In this document: positions 46,416 through 55,553 of the stretch, in pieces
Layout of the letters: every line of letters starts with the position of its first letter
Position numbering within the stretch: position 1 is the stretch's first letter
NCBI RefSeq assembly: GCF_002135375.1
Contig: NZ_NEGH01000002.1
Location: forward strand, 310,001 to 374,000
Reading direction: 5' to 3'
Source of the DNA: Acinetobacter sp. ANC 4558
GTDB lineage: Bacteria; Pseudomonadota; Gammaproteobacteria; Pseudomonadales; Moraxellaceae
Length of the DNA stretch: 64,000 nt
Notes under the pieces: model-generated
Seen by the model: only the letters and a program-made list of their open reading frames with translations
Told to the model about the DNA's origin: nothing
The model's database searches: none
Position numbers and translations under genes: made by a program

Positions 46416-47845
46416 GAAATCTACAGGCACAAGCAGATCTATTCGCAGATATGGAAGAACGAGATGGTCATATTTTTAGTGAAATGGATAAGCGCAAAAA
46501 ATCTGTTAATAGCCTAGATTGGGGAATAAATCCTCCTAAAAATGCATCAGATCAAGAAAAAAAAATAGCTGAAGAAGTTAAAGAATGGATAGATGAAATC
46601 CAAGATTTTGAGATGTTTCTTTTTGATGCAATGGATGCAGTCGGTCATGGTTATAGCTGTCAAGAAATCAAGTGGCAACGCTATGGATCACTTTGGTTGC
46701 CTACAAGCTTCCAACATCAGCTTGCACGAAACTTTATGACACCTGTTTCTCAACCTAATGAACTACGTTTAAATACGGGCTTATTAGATGGTGCAGAACT
46801 TTGGGATTTTGGTTGGTTTGTTCATTACCATAAAGCAAAATCGGGTTATATCTCTCGATCTGGATTACATCGTGTTTTAACATGGCCTTTCCTTTTCAAG
46901 AACTATGGTGTCCGTGATGTTATGGAGTTCTTAGAAATTTATGGCTTACCTATTCGTATTGGTCAATATCCAGAAGGTGCGACAAATGATGAAAAAATGA
47001 CGCTATTACGTGCTGTCATGAGTATCGGTCGTAATGCTGGAGGAATCATTCCCAAAGGTATGAGTATTGAATTTGAGAATGCAGCCAATGGTGATACAGA
47101 TAATCATATGGCAGTCATCAAATGGTGTGAACAAACTCAATCTAAAATCATTGTAGGTGGAACACTACTCAGTCAAGCGGATGGTAAAACCAGTACCAAT
47201 GCTCAAAGTAAAACCCATGAAAATCAATTTGAAGTCATTGCTAAGTCTGATGCTAAACAATTAGCACGTTCTATTAATGACTCACTTGTTACCCATTTAA
47301 TGCGCTTAAATTATCCTGATATATCATCAGATCGCTATCCTAAGTTCTATTTTGATTTAACAGAAACAGAGGATTTAAAAGCATTTAGTGAGTCAATTAG
47401 TGCGCTTGTTGATAATGGAATGAAGATTCCTTTACGTTGGGCACATGAACGTACAGGTATCCCTTTACCAACTGATGATCAGGATGAAATTCTACAAAAG
47501 CAGGTTGTTCAATCTAGTCAGACTATTCCTCACCTAGCAGCAAATACTTTTTCACCTCAGCTTCTAACGCAAAAACTAGCAGCAAATAATCGTAATATTC
47601 CATTAGAAGATCAGGCAATTCAACTATTGCTGAATGAGCAAATTGAAAGTAGCCAAGCAATATCAGAACAATGGATGTCAGGATTAATCAATAAAATACA
47701 GACAGGAAAAGAAGAAGATGTCTTGTTACTTTTATCAGAGTTAAATCCAAATGATGATGAGCCAGCACTTCAAGAAAAGCTAACTCAGCTTATTTTTGCA
47801 TGTGAAGTATTTGGCCGCTTAAGTATTGAAGCAGAGGTTGAGTAA
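46268..47845 (+). CDS. Portal protein (DUF935, Mu gp29-like)
   Basis: 525 residues. GLTPARLHQLLIGAEQGNLQAQADLFADMEERDGHIFSEMDKRKKSV is the standard start of Mu-type portals; EFLEIYGLPIRIGQYPEGATNDEK and GGTLLSQADGKTSTNAQSKTHENQFE are also typical. It forms the dodecameric ring for DNA entry. The start is certain from similarity, although no ribosome site is visible. ATG overlap with the next gene. Confidence 0.92.
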   Translation: MAKKDKSQKQALETTQTADVAWLTNQWQEHPVIGLTPARLHQLLIGAEQGNLQAQADLFADMEERDGHIFSEMDKRKKSVNSLDWGINPPKNASDQEKKIAEEVKEWIDEIQDFEMFLFDAMDAVGHGYSCQEIKWQRYGSLWLPTSFQHQLARNFMTPVSQPNELRLNTGLLDGAELWDFGWFVHYHKAKSGYISRSGLHRVLTWPFLFKNYGVRDVMEFLEIYGLPIRIGQYPEGATNDEKMTLLRAVMSIGRNAGGIIPKGMSIEFENAANGDTDNHMAVIKWCEQTQSKIIVGGTLLSQADGKTSTNAQSKTHENQFEVIAKSDAKQLARSINDSLVTHLMRLNYPDISSDRYPKFYFDLTETEDLKAFSESISALVDNGMKIPLRWAHERTGIPLPTDDQDEILQKQVVQSSQTIPHLAANTFSPQLLTQKLAANNRNIPLEDQAIQLLLNEQIESSQAISEQWMSGLINKIQTGKEEDVLLLLSELNPNDDEPALQEKLTQLIFACEVFGRLSIEAEVE

Positions 47846-49170
47846 TGCCTACACCGCATAGACCAGAGCTAAATGCCCTATTTCATAAGCCACCGAAAGA
47901 GGCAGTTCAGTACTTAAAGAGTAAAGGTTATAAGTTTGGATGGGATTGGCATCAAACATTAGATGATGCCCATAGTCGAGCATTTACCGTTGCTAAAGTT
48001 GCAAAACTCGATCTTCTTCAGGACATCAAAAAATCACTCATCACCGCTTTAGAACAAGGCCAAAGCTTTGAAAGGTGGCAAGCTGACATTACCCCCATAC
48101 TACAAGAAAAAGGTTGGTGGGGTAAAAAGACTGTTGTGAATCCAGCTGGACAAGAACAAGAAGTTCAACTTGGATCTCCAAGACGATTACGCACGATTTA
48201 TCATACGAATATGCGTTCTGCATTTAGTGCTGGTCGTTATAAAACCATGATTGAGTCTATGGATACACGCCCTTATTGGGAATACCGCCATATTACGATG
48301 ACTAATTACCGTGAAGAACATAAGGCTTGGAATGGTCGAATTTTAAGGGCAGATGATCCTTTTTGGACAGTTGCCTATCCTCCTTCTAAATTTGGATGCA
48401 ACTGTCGTGTCATTGCTAGATCAGAAAGGGAAATAGAAGGAAAAGAGATTTTAAGTAGTCAAGGTTATCAAAGCCAATATTCTGAAAAAATTGGTGTAGA
48501 TAGCTTTACGGGTGCAGATATTTATGCAACTCGACAGCAGTTTGATATCCCGACTAAAGATGGTGTGCTGACTTTTAGTCCAGCCGCTGGCTTTAATAAC
48601 TCCCCTGCCACCAGTTACACAATAGATCAAGTCCTCACTGAACGGGCACGAAAATATATAGGTGATGCTGAGGGTCTCAAGCAAGTTCAACAAATTTTAA
48701 CGGCTCCACTTCGTCAAAAATCACATCTAGCCTTTGTTGAAAACACCATAAATTTTAGTAAGGCACAAGGTAAAACCACTACCGTTGGTGTACTTCAGGC
48801 GAAAGAGATCACGTTTTTATTGAACAAAGGACAGAGCCTTGAAAGTCCGATCATGATTATTGATGATCGTTTACTCATTGGTAAGAAAGCAAAGCGTCAT
48901 CAAGAATCTGACAATGCACTGAGCATGAGCGAGTGGCAAGAATTACCGCTTCTTGTTGCCCAGCCTTTGCATGTGCTTTGGGATGCTAAAAATGAAAGTA
49001 TTCTCTGGATCACTTCAAGTTTAAATACAAATAATCATCAAGAAGTGATTAAATTGGCCGTTCGCCCAATGAATGGCGTAATGCAGATTGTGAGTGTTTT
49101 TAAGGTTTCACTCAATTCAATACTTGGCAATGTGAAGTCTGGACTATATGAAACAATTCAAGAAGAGTGA
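47845..49170 (+). CDS. Mu F/SPP1 gp7-like minor head protein with C-terminal extension
   Basis: 441 residues. Residues 1-200 hold the minor head signature: SRAFTVAKVAKLDLLQDIKKSL, TIYHTNMRSAFSAGRY, RPYWEYRHITMTNYREEHKAWNGRIL, and CNCRVIARS. Residues about 280-430 form a separate domain (SHLAFVENTINFSKAQGKTTTVGVL, LHVLWDAKNESILWIT) reminiscent of the nuclease-like PBECR domains known to be fused to such head proteins. The extension call is tentative. Confidence 0.85.
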   Translation: MPTPHRPELNALFHKPPKEAVQYLKSKGYKFGWDWHQTLDDAHSRAFTVAKVAKLDLLQDIKKSLITALEQGQSFERWQADITPILQEKGWWGKKTVVNPAGQEQEVQLGSPRRLRTIYHTNMRSAFSAGRYKTMIESMDTRPYWEYRHITMTNYREEHKAWNGRILRADDPFWTVAYPPSKFGCNCRVIARSEREIEGKEILSSQGYQSQYSEKIGVDSFTGADIYATRQQFDIPTKDGVLTFSPAAGFNNSPATSYTIDQVLTERARKYIGDAEGLKQVQQILTAPLRQKSHLAFVENTINFSKAQGKTTTVGVLQAKEITFLLNKGQSLESPIMIIDDRLLIGKKAKRHQESDNALSMSEWQELPLLVAQPLHVLWDAKNESILWITSSLNTNNHQEVIKLAVRPMNGVMQIVSVFKVSLNSILGNVKSGLYETIQEE

Positions 49171-49261
49171 GATGGTGGACGACTTGCACGTCATAATGCC
49201 AAGACTGATGTCCCGCAACCTTTCTATTTGGAAACTACCATCTCAAGGATCAGTATAGATT

Positions 49262-49738
49262 ATGAGCATTATACAAATCAACAACCATGAGTTGGTTCAG
49301 CGACTTACTCAGGTTGCTACAGGATTGAATCAACCTAAGGAACTGAGTTCAGCGATTGCTGGTAGTTTTTTGACGATTGTCGAGGATAACTTTGATGCTC
49401 AAGGTCGCCCAGCTTGGGCAGGACTTAGCCCTGTAACGGAGGCAAGACGTAAATCAGGGAAAATTTTAAATCAATCAGGTCAGCTACGTGACAGCATTCA
49501 AACTGAAGCGAGTGATACTGAAGTCAGTATCGGTACATCTGATCCTAAAGCTCCTACACATCAATTTGGAGCAAAGCAAGGCCAGTATGGAAAATCTTCA
49601 CGTGGTGGCCCTTTACCTTGGGGAAATATTCCTGCTCGACCTTTTATGCCTGTAGATGAAAATGGTAATTTGCAACCCGAAGCAGAGCATTCAATTTATG
49701 ACGATGTTGATTATTTCTATCGAAGGTTGTTTGATTGA
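49262..49738 (+). CDS. Virion morphogenesis protein (Mu G / phage tail completion S-like)
   Basis: 158 residues. GSFLTIVEDNFDAQGRPAWAGLSPVTEARRKSGKILNQSGQLRDSI and GPLPWGNIPARPFMPVDE are hallmarks of this family, which joins head and tail. A 91-base gap separates it from the F-like gene. Confidence 0.88.
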   Translation: MSIIQINNHELVQRLTQVATGLNQPKELSSAIAGSFLTIVEDNFDAQGRPAWAGLSPVTEARRKSGKILNQSGQLRDSIQTEASDTEVSIGTSDPKAPTHQFGAKQGQYGKSSRGGPLPWGNIPARPFMPVDENGNLQPEAEHSIYDDVDYFYRRLFD

Positions 49739-49872
49739 TATAAATATAGCGTTAGATAGGCGTTAGATTGTTTTAAATCTGCTTTTAAAATTATTACCGA
49801 TGAATCTTATAACTTATATTTTAAATCGCTTATAACGAATTACAAAGCCAAATAGAAAAATCATAAAAATAA

Positions 49873-49884
49873 GGAAGTTCTTCC
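49873..49884 (+). promoter_or_regulatory. GGAA palindrome 4 (protease/capsid block)
   Basis: GGAAGTTCTTCC in the gap before the protease gene. TGAATT starts 25 bases from the palindrome start, a weak -10. In Mu a late promoter precedes this same gene (I). Confidence 0.5.
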
Positions 49885-49942
49885 AACTCTCAACCACTGA
49901 ATTTTTTTTCATACTCAAAACTCATTAGTTAGATGCAGAAGT

Positions 49943-51001
49943 ATGAACCGCAAACTATTAGTTGCTGCTTGCTCTATGAGCTTGATAGCGCAATCAGAAC
50001 ATTTTGTGATTATACCTGAAGGTGAATTCAAAGGCATTGACGGTCGTCCTACGGATGCACCTGCATGGATTCTAACGCCAGAAAATGGTCAACAAATTGT
50101 TGCTGCATTGAATCAACGTACTGTTGCCATGGTGATCGACTATGAACACAGCACTTTAATTGCTAAAGAAAAAGGTGAACCTGCTCCTGCTGCTGGATGG
50201 TTACAACCCAGTGGATTTATCTATGTAGAAGGAGTTGGAATATGTAGTACTCAATTTGAATGGACTGATAAAGCAAAGGATTTTATTGAGTCGGATGAAT
50301 ACAAATATATTTCCCCTGTTCTCTTTTATGACAAATCAGGTGCAGTTCTTGGGCTACATAGTGTCGCTTTAACAAATACTCCAAATTTAGACAGCTTACC
50401 TGAAGCCAAGCTTGCAGCAGCTGCTCAAGAATTTTTATCAACATCTCAGGATTCAGAAATGAATGAAGAATTATTAGAACGCTTGCGTTGGATGTTGAAT
50501 CTGCCTATTTCAGCAACCGCTGAAGATATTATTGCAGAACTCAACAAGTTGATTGTTCAACTCAATGAAAAAACAGGTACAGCAATTGCTGCAAATAGTC
50601 AAAACTTATTTGATGCAGTGTCTGCAATTGAGAATCTTAAATTAGCTGCAAATGGTCAAAATGAACCAGATCCTATGCTCTACGTTCCAATGGCAGTGCA
50701 TAAAGAAGCTCTCTCGCAGGCAACGTCAATAAGTGCGAATGCTCAAGCAAAAGAAATTGATGATTTAATCGTTGCTGCTTGTTCAGATGGTCGTCTAACA
50801 GGTAAGGCAACAATTGATTGGGTGAAGAATAAAGCGCAATCCAATCCAGACTTTGTTAAATCATATTTAGGCGATTTACCAAAAATTGCAGCACTGAGTC
50901 AACAACAAACCCAAACGCTGAATATTACAGCCAACCATCAAAAACAAACCGTAGAAGTAGATGCAACACAAGCAGCTATTGATTCTCAATTCGGTCTATA
51001 A
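49943..51001 (+). CDS. Prohead protease with internal scaffold (Mu I/Z-like)
   Basis: 352 residues. The N-terminal half is the Mu I protease: APAWILTPENGQQIVAALNQRTVAMVIDYEHSTL with DYEH at the active site, and EYKYISPVLFYDKSG, LHSVALTNTPN. From residue 173 the chain is helical and scaffold-like. An internal ATG at 50459 (MNEELLERL) has AGGA seven bases upstream; it would give a separate 180-residue scaffold, as gene Z within I of Mu does. Confidence 0.9.
   Translation: MNRKLLVAACSMSLIAQSEHFVIIPEGEFKGIDGRPTDAPAWILTPENGQQIVAALNQRTVAMVIDYEHSTLIAKEKGEPAPAAGWLQPSGFIYVEGVGICSTQFEWTDKAKDFIESDEYKYISPVLFYDKSGAVLGLHSVALTNTPNLDSLPEAKLAAAAQEFLSTSQDSEMNEELLERLRWMLNLPISATAEDIIAELNKLIVQLNEKTGTAIAANSQNLFDAVSAIENLKLAANGQNEPDPMLYVPMAVHKEALSQATSISANAQAKEIDDLIVAACSDGRLTGKATIDWVKNKAQSNPDFVKSYLGDLPKIAALSQQQTQTLNITANHQKQTVEVDATQAAIDSQFGL
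50459..51001 (+). CDS. Scaffold protein by internal start in the protease gene
   Basis: Same frame as the protease, beginning at residue 173 (MNEELLERLRWMLNLP), 180 residues, with AGGA at 50448-50451. Mu makes its scaffold Z from an internal start in I. The ribosome site is seen, the product inferred. Confidence 0.6.
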   Translation: MNEELLERLRWMLNLPISATAEDIIAELNKLIVQLNEKTGTAIAANSQNLFDAVSAIENLKLAANGQNEPDPMLYVPMAVHKEALSQATSISANAQAKEIDDLIVAACSDGRLTGKATIDWVKNKAQSNPDFVKSYLGDLPKIAALSQQQTQTLNITANHQKQTVEVDATQAAIDSQFGL

Positions 51002-51014
51002 GGGGTAAAACAAA

Positions 51015-51440
51015 ATGGCTAGAGCTGATGTGGCGATTGTCACTGAAATGAAAGATGCTGAACTCATTCATATCCCTTTAAAAGCAAATGCAGTTGTATT
51101 ACATGGCACATTCGCCCTTGTTGATGCAGCAGGTTTAGCTGTTGCCTACAACACAGCGATTGTAGGGACACAAAAATGTTTAGGTGTTTGGGATGCATCA
51201 TATGACAACACGGGTGGTGCTGATGCTGATCGCTTAGGTCTGGTACGTCGTAAAAAGGCGTTTTTATTTAAAAACTTGTCTTCTGATGCTGTTGTACAAG
51301 CGGATATTGGTGCAAGTGTTTATGTTGCTGACAACCAAACTATTGCAAAAACACACAATACTAATGCACGTCCAATTGCAGGTACGTTCTTAGGTTTTGA
51401 TACTCAATTTACTGATCATGTTTGGGTGGAGATCGCATAA
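51015..51440 (+). CDS. Capsid-associated protein, probable decoration/cement
   Basis: 141 residues, rich in beta-type sequence (AVVLHGTFALVDAAGLAVAY, QADIGASVYVADNQTI). Similar in layout to small beta-barrel cement proteins that stand between protease and major capsid genes. Fourteen bases after the protease; one-base overlap with the capsid gene (TAATG). Confidence 0.65.
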   Translation: MARADVAIVTEMKDAELIHIPLKANAVVLHGTFALVDAAGLAVAYNTAIVGTQKCLGVWDASYDNTGGADADRLGLVRRKKAFLFKNLSSDAVVQADIGASVYVADNQTIAKTHNTNARPIAGTFLGFDTQFTDHVWVEIA

Positions 51441-52366
51441 TGATTTTTAATGAAACAAATGCACAAACCGTTCTTACAGCGATGTCTACAAGCATTAAAA
51501 AAGTTTTTGATGCAGCTTTTGAAGCAGCTGAAAGTAATTGGAATCTAGTCGCTATGGAAGTGCCTAGTAATGGGGCTTCAAACTCATATGCATGGATTGA
51601 AAAGTTCCCTCGTCTACGTAAATGGATTGGTGATAAGACTGTTAAACAATTAAAAGGTCATGCTTACACACTCCAAAATGATGACTTTGAAGCGACTGTT
51701 GAAATTGATCGTAACGATATTGAAGATGACAATCTTGGTATCTATAAGCCACAAGCTGAAATGGCTGGTGAATCATCAAAACAATGGGCTGATGATCTTG
51801 TCTTCCAAACCTTAACAAAAGGTTTTGAAGAAAATTGTTATGACGGTAAAACTTTCTATGCAACAAATCATGTTGTTGGGGATGGAAAAGGATCTAAATC
51901 AGTTTCTAATCGTCTAAATGTAGCTTTAAGTATTGAATCTACAGCAGCTGCAAAAGCAAGTTATGGTACTGCACGAACCATGCTTAAAAGTATTAAAGAT
52001 GATGAAGGTCGTCCTTTAAATCTTAAAGGTACGTTATTAGTTGTCCCTCCAGCACTTGAGGATGTAGCCAATGCGTTAATGACCAATGAAAGACTCGAAG
52101 ATGGAAAACCTAATCCATATAAAGGTACAGCAAAAGTCTTAGTATGTGGTTGGTTAGCAACTGATACTGAATGGCATTTGTTGGATACAAGCAAAGCTGT
52201 GAAGCCAATTATCTTCCAACCACGAAAAAAACCTGTATTTGTTCAGCAAACTGATACGTCAAGCGATGCAGTATTTATGCGTAAAAAGTTTAAGTTTGGT
52301 GCGGAAGCTCGTGGTGCAGCTGGCTATGGTTTATGGCAAATGGCTGTCGGTTCAACTGGCGTATAA
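51440..52366 (+). CDS. Major capsid protein (Mu T-like)
   Basis: 308 residues from the ATG at 51440 (MIFNETNAQTVLTAMSTSIKKVFDAAFEAAES). EVPSNGASNSYAWIEKFPRLRKWIGDK and GYGLWQMAVGSTGV are the usual landmarks of the Mu-like head subunit gpT, an HK97-fold shell protein. Confidence 0.93.
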   Translation: MIFNETNAQTVLTAMSTSIKKVFDAAFEAAESNWNLVAMEVPSNGASNSYAWIEKFPRLRKWIGDKTVKQLKGHAYTLQNDDFEATVEIDRNDIEDDNLGIYKPQAEMAGESSKQWADDLVFQTLTKGFEENCYDGKTFYATNHVVGDGKGSKSVSNRLNVALSIESTAAAKASYGTARTMLKSIKDDEGRPLNLKGTLLVVPPALEDVANALMTNERLEDGKPNPYKGTAKVLVCGWLATDTEWHLLDTSKAVKPIIFQPRKKPVFVQQTDTSSDAVFMRKKFKFGAEARGAAGYGLWQMAVGSTGV

Positions 52367-52377
52367 GGACTTAGAAT

Positions 52378-52806
52378 ATGTTTGCAACCGTTCAGTCTAT
52401 GCTTGAAAAATTTGGTGAACGTGAGTTGATTCAACTTACAGATACACAAGAACCCTATACCGATCAAATTAATTTGATAAAGATGCAAGCTGCGCTTGAT
52501 GAAGCGAATAGTGAAATCGAGGGTTATATTGCAGGTCGCTATTCTTTACCGTTGCAAACTATTCCCCCTTTTCTTCAATCCTTAGCGTGCCATATGGCAC
52601 GTTACCATGCCTGCACTGGGGCAATGTCTGATAATGATCCAATTAGAACACGATATGAAAATGCCATTAAATCTTTGAAAGAAATTTCAAAAGGAGCGAT
52701 TGCGCTAGGTGGCTCACCTGCTGGCGAAAGTGAACCTTTAAAAACTGCCAACAATAGTGTTGTGATGACGATTGGTCGGCATGATTTTGGAGGAAAAGGA
52801 TGGTGA
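52378..52806 (+). CDS. DUF1320 head-tail protein (Mu gp36-like)
   Basis: 142 residues. FGERELIQLTD, ALDEANSEIEGYIAGRYSLPL and the Cys/His middle (LACHMARYHACTG) are typical for gp36/DUF1320, a head-tail connector of gp6 type. Confidence 0.87.
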   Translation: MFATVQSMLEKFGERELIQLTDTQEPYTDQINLIKMQAALDEANSEIEGYIAGRYSLPLQTIPPFLQSLACHMARYHACTGAMSDNDPIRTRYENAIKSLKEISKGAIALGGSPAGESEPLKTANNSVVMTIGRHDFGGKGW

Positions 52807-53411
52807 ATCTTGATCTAGGCACGATTGAACAAGCCATCAAAGCAGCAATGGCTGAACAAATTAAAAATGGGCACTGGCGTTGGGTGAAAGAAATCAAAAC
52901 ATATGGTGGTGAATTTGATGATGACCTACTAGAGATCGTCAAGATTTTTCCTGCAATTTGGATTTCATTTGTTGGCTCTGGATCACCAGAGAAAATCAGC
53001 TATAACAAAATACAGTACCCTATTACATTTGTTGTTTTAGTTGGCTCAAGATCAGTCAGAAATGAAGAGTCACGTCGTCATGGTGCTGGTACTGATATTG
53101 GTACTTATACCATGCTGAAAAATGTTCAAGAACTTCTGATTGAAAATGATTTGTCATCTCAAAATATCCAAGGCCTAGCACCGTTAAAGCTCGGTAAGAC
53201 CAAAACCATTTTTAACACCAAAACTCGTGGTCAATCTATCAGTGTCTTATCTCAAGAATTTACCACTCAATATGTGATTACAGCATCTGAAAGAGATAGA
53301 GAAGAAGCACTTACCGATACCATCATTGAAAGAATTAATTTTGACTATGTCTTTGAACAATCAGGTGTACCTATTGCAAGTGATTTAGTTGAATTAAAAG
53401 AAGGAAACTAA
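52800..53411 (+). CDS. DUF1834 tail protein (Mu gp37-like)
   Basis: 203 residues. Begins within the last codons of gp36. KTYGGEFDDDLLEIVKIFPAIWISFVGSG and SVLSQEFTTQYVI match the gp37 family, a tail terminator candidate. One base before the sheath gene. Confidence 0.85.
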   Translation: MVNLDLGTIEQAIKAAMAEQIKNGHWRWVKEIKTYGGEFDDDLLEIVKIFPAIWISFVGSGSPEKISYNKIQYPITFVVLVGSRSVRNEESRRHGAGTDIGTYTMLKNVQELLIENDLSSQNIQGLAPLKLGKTKTIFNTKTRGQSISVLSQEFTTQYVITASERDREEALTDTIIERINFDYVFEQSGVPIASDLVELKEGN

Positions 53412-53412
53412 T

Positions 53413-54516
53413 ATGTCATCAAGCGTTCAAGCAGGTATTCGTACTCCTGGTATTTATACTGCTGTTAATATTAATACACAACGAACAGGCTTAATTCCAA
53501 ATGAACAAAAGGTTTTATTTGTAACCAGTGATAGTGCTGCGTTAGATCAGCCGATTGCGATTTATGATACTGCTGATGCCGATGAAAAAATCGGTACAAA
53601 TAGTAAAGTCACTCGAATGATTAAAGCAGCTGTAAAAACCAATCGTTTGGTTGATGCTTATGCCTTGCCTATCATTATTGATAAAACAGTACCAGCTTCG
53701 CCAATTGCAGATATTGATGCAACTTTAGAAATCATTGAGCCGTTAGGATTTACCATCCTTGCTACAGATAAAGCACCTGAATCACTTGATACTGTATCTG
53801 CATGGATTGATCATCTCAACTTTGTGAGTGACGCAATTGAGCAACGCCCTGCGATTTTAGTGGTTCCTTTTACAGATATCGACGAAGCCATCGCTTTTAC
53901 AGCACAAGCACCTGTTGAAACAAGCTATCGAGTGATTGCGACTTGCTATCATGGTGCTACAGGTCAAGAGGCTGAAATTTCGGGTGCAATGGCTGCTGCA
54001 CTTGCTGATTCTAATGACCCTGCTGTCCCATTTAACGGAGTTAATCTCGGTGGTGTTTCACCTGTTGAGAATAAGTATAAACTCACCTTTGAACGCCAAG
54101 AACGAGCATTAAAAGCTGGCGTATGTGTCATCGCAACAGGTGCAGATGGTAATCCTGAAATCATACGTGCTGTTTCAACTTTCCGTAAAAATCCAGATAC
54201 GGGTTTAGCTGATGACATTATGTTAGATATTAATGGTGCTTTAGTTATTGATTATGTACGTAAGGTAATGCGTACTGCTGCATCTAAAGAACGTCGTCGT
54301 AAAAATACAGCCGCACAACGTCGGAATCTACGTTCAATCTTTTTAGCTGAAGCTAAGAAATTAGATGATGCTGAGATTTTACAAAATGTTCAAGAAACAG
54401 CAGATCAACTTGTTGTAGAGCAAGATGATACTGATCGATATCGTGTTAATGCAACCATTCCTGCTGATTGGGTACGGGGTATGCATATTGTGGCTGCAAC
54501 TTTAAATGTCTACTGA
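53413..54516 (+). CDS. Tail sheath protein
   Basis: 367 residues. The start RTPGIYTAVNINTQRTGLIPNEQKVLFV and the end IPADWVRGMHIVAATLNVY are sheath-like; the central part (GATGQEAEISGAMAAALADSNDPAVPFNGVNLGG) is the usual sheath core. It is shorter than Mu L (about 495), as in a smaller sheath subgroup. Contractile tail, hence myovirus-like particle. Confidence 0.87.
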   Translation: MSSSVQAGIRTPGIYTAVNINTQRTGLIPNEQKVLFVTSDSAALDQPIAIYDTADADEKIGTNSKVTRMIKAAVKTNRLVDAYALPIIIDKTVPASPIADIDATLEIIEPLGFTILATDKAPESLDTVSAWIDHLNFVSDAIEQRPAILVVPFTDIDEAIAFTAQAPVETSYRVIATCYHGATGQEAEISGAMAAALADSNDPAVPFNGVNLGGVSPVENKYKLTFERQERALKAGVCVIATGADGNPEIIRAVSTFRKNPDTGLADDIMLDINGALVIDYVRKVMRTAASKERRRKNTAAQRRNLRSIFLAEAKKLDDAEILQNVQETADQLVVEQDDTDRYRVNATIPADWVRGMHIVAATLNVY

Positions 54517-54531
54517 GTTTTTATAATTCAA

Positions 54532-54559
54532 TTTCCCCCTTAATTGGGGGATTTTTTTT
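54532..54559 (+). terminator. Terminator after the sheath gene
   Basis: TCCCCC-TTAATT-GGGGGA followed by T8, ending right at the next GGAA palindrome. Confidence 0.85.
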
Positions 54560-54591
54560 GGAAGTAGTTCCGCATCATCTTCTCGTACAAT
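54560..54591 (+). promoter_or_regulatory. Late promoter candidate 5 (tube/tape measure block)
   Basis: GGAAGTAGTTCC at 54560-54571, TACAAT at 54586-54591: same 26-base spacing as candidate 1. The palindrome is also identical to candidate 1. Confidence 0.6.
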
Positions 54592-54630
54592 TGTGCAAAA
54601 TTAAGTCATCTTTAATAAGAGGCTTAAATA

Positions 54631-55008
54631 ATGGCTGAAGTAGCTGTTGGAGCAATCGTACTCATTGTCGATGGCAATGAGTATGATTGTATTAGTTGCG
54701 AAGCACAAAAAGGCACTGGTCGTAAGCCTATCGCAACAATGAATCGTAAACGTGAAAATAAATATCGAACTCAAGGGGTTAAATCTTATTCCCTCAATGT
54801 CACTGTTGTCATTCCAAATGGTAAAGACACAATTGACTGGGATAATATCGAAGATGCTCGTATTACCGTTGAAAATCCTGAAGGTGGTTTTCGAGAAACC
54901 TATTTAGATTGTAGTTCAACTGAAGTAAGTGACTCTTTTTCTGTTGAGGGTGAAACTCGTCGTAGTTTATCTATGTTTGCACTTAGCATGATGAAGGAAA
55001 CCATGTAA
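54631..55008 (+). CDS. Tail tube protein (Mu M-like)
   Basis: 125 residues. IVLIVDGNEYDCISCEAQKGTGRKPIATMNRKR and KSYSLNVTVVIPNG follow the tube subunit pattern. One-base overlap with the chaperone gene. Confidence 0.85.
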   Translation: MAEVAVGAIVLIVDGNEYDCISCEAQKGTGRKPIATMNRKRENKYRTQGVKSYSLNVTVVIPNGKDTIDWDNIEDARITVENPEGGFRETYLDCSSTEVSDSFSVEGETRRSLSMFALSMMKETM

Positions 55009-55319
55009 TGGATCGCATATATGTCGAAGGTGAATTACCTGTTGCACTCAAGCTGATTGTAGGTCAAACAGAACATGCCATCAAAAAAGTGATGATGCGG
55101 CAAATGACAGCAATTGAATATGTTCAGTCACAAGCTGCATTAGAACCTGATTGCTATATCGGTATTGCAGATGTGGCTGCGATGACCAAGTTAATCGATG
55201 AAGATAATCATGAACACATCATCACTTATGACATGTTAGGAAATTCTAGTCGTTCAAACTTAGACTACTTAAATAAATTAAAAAATCAGCTTGAGGCAAA
55301 GGAGAAAGCCGAGAGCTAA
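55008..55319 (+). CDS. Tail assembly chaperone, short form (Mu gp41-like)
   Basis: 103 residues. LKLIVGQTEHAIKKVMMRQMTAIEYVQSQ and DMLGNSSRSNLDYLNKLKNQLEAKEKAES. It stands between tube and tape measure genes and ends in a Lys/Glu-rich stretch that includes a slip-like site. The longer product is described in the next entry. Confidence 0.82.
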   Translation: MDRIYVEGELPVALKLIVGQTEHAIKKVMMRQMTAIEYVQSQAALEPDCYIGIADVAAMTKLIDEDNHEHIITYDMLGNSSRSNLDYLNKLKNQLEAKEKAES

Positions 55320-55549
55320 AGCGGAGGGCACGATTAATTCGTGCTCTCATGCATATTGGAATCCCTTATGCAGATGCCTTGCAAATGCCATTGTATTTAG
55401 CAGTGGCATTACTTAGTGATGAGCGGCCAGAGAATAATACTCATCAAAATACAACCAAAGAACCTAATATCTCATCATCAAGACCACAGCATTCATCTGA
55501 AAATGTGAAGAAATATGTTTCTACAGTAAGACGAAATTCAGGAAAATAA
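55295..55549 (+). CDS. -1 frame extension of the tail assembly chaperone
   Basis: The -1 frame is open from 55295 (just after a TGA) to 55549 and overlaps the end of the short form. The heptamer G GCA AAG at 55295-55301 resembles the lambda G-GT slip site GGGAAAG. Slipping there gives a fusion of about 180 residues (RRARLIRALMHIGIPYADALQMPL...). Programmed frameshifting at this locus is known in Mu and many tailed phages. Confidence 0.65.
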   Translation, partial: GKGESRELKRRARLIRALMHIGIPYADALQMPLYLAVALLSDERPENNTHQNTTKEPNISSSRPQHSSENVKKYVSTVRRNSGK

Positions 55550-55553
55550 GATC

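Noticed and set aside
49172..49258. 28-residue reading frame between the F-like and G-like genes
   Set aside because: A GAAGAG-type site is present, but another frame of the same DNA also reads sensibly (GRLARHNAKTDVPQPFYL), so this is more likely an eroded gene end than a small gene.
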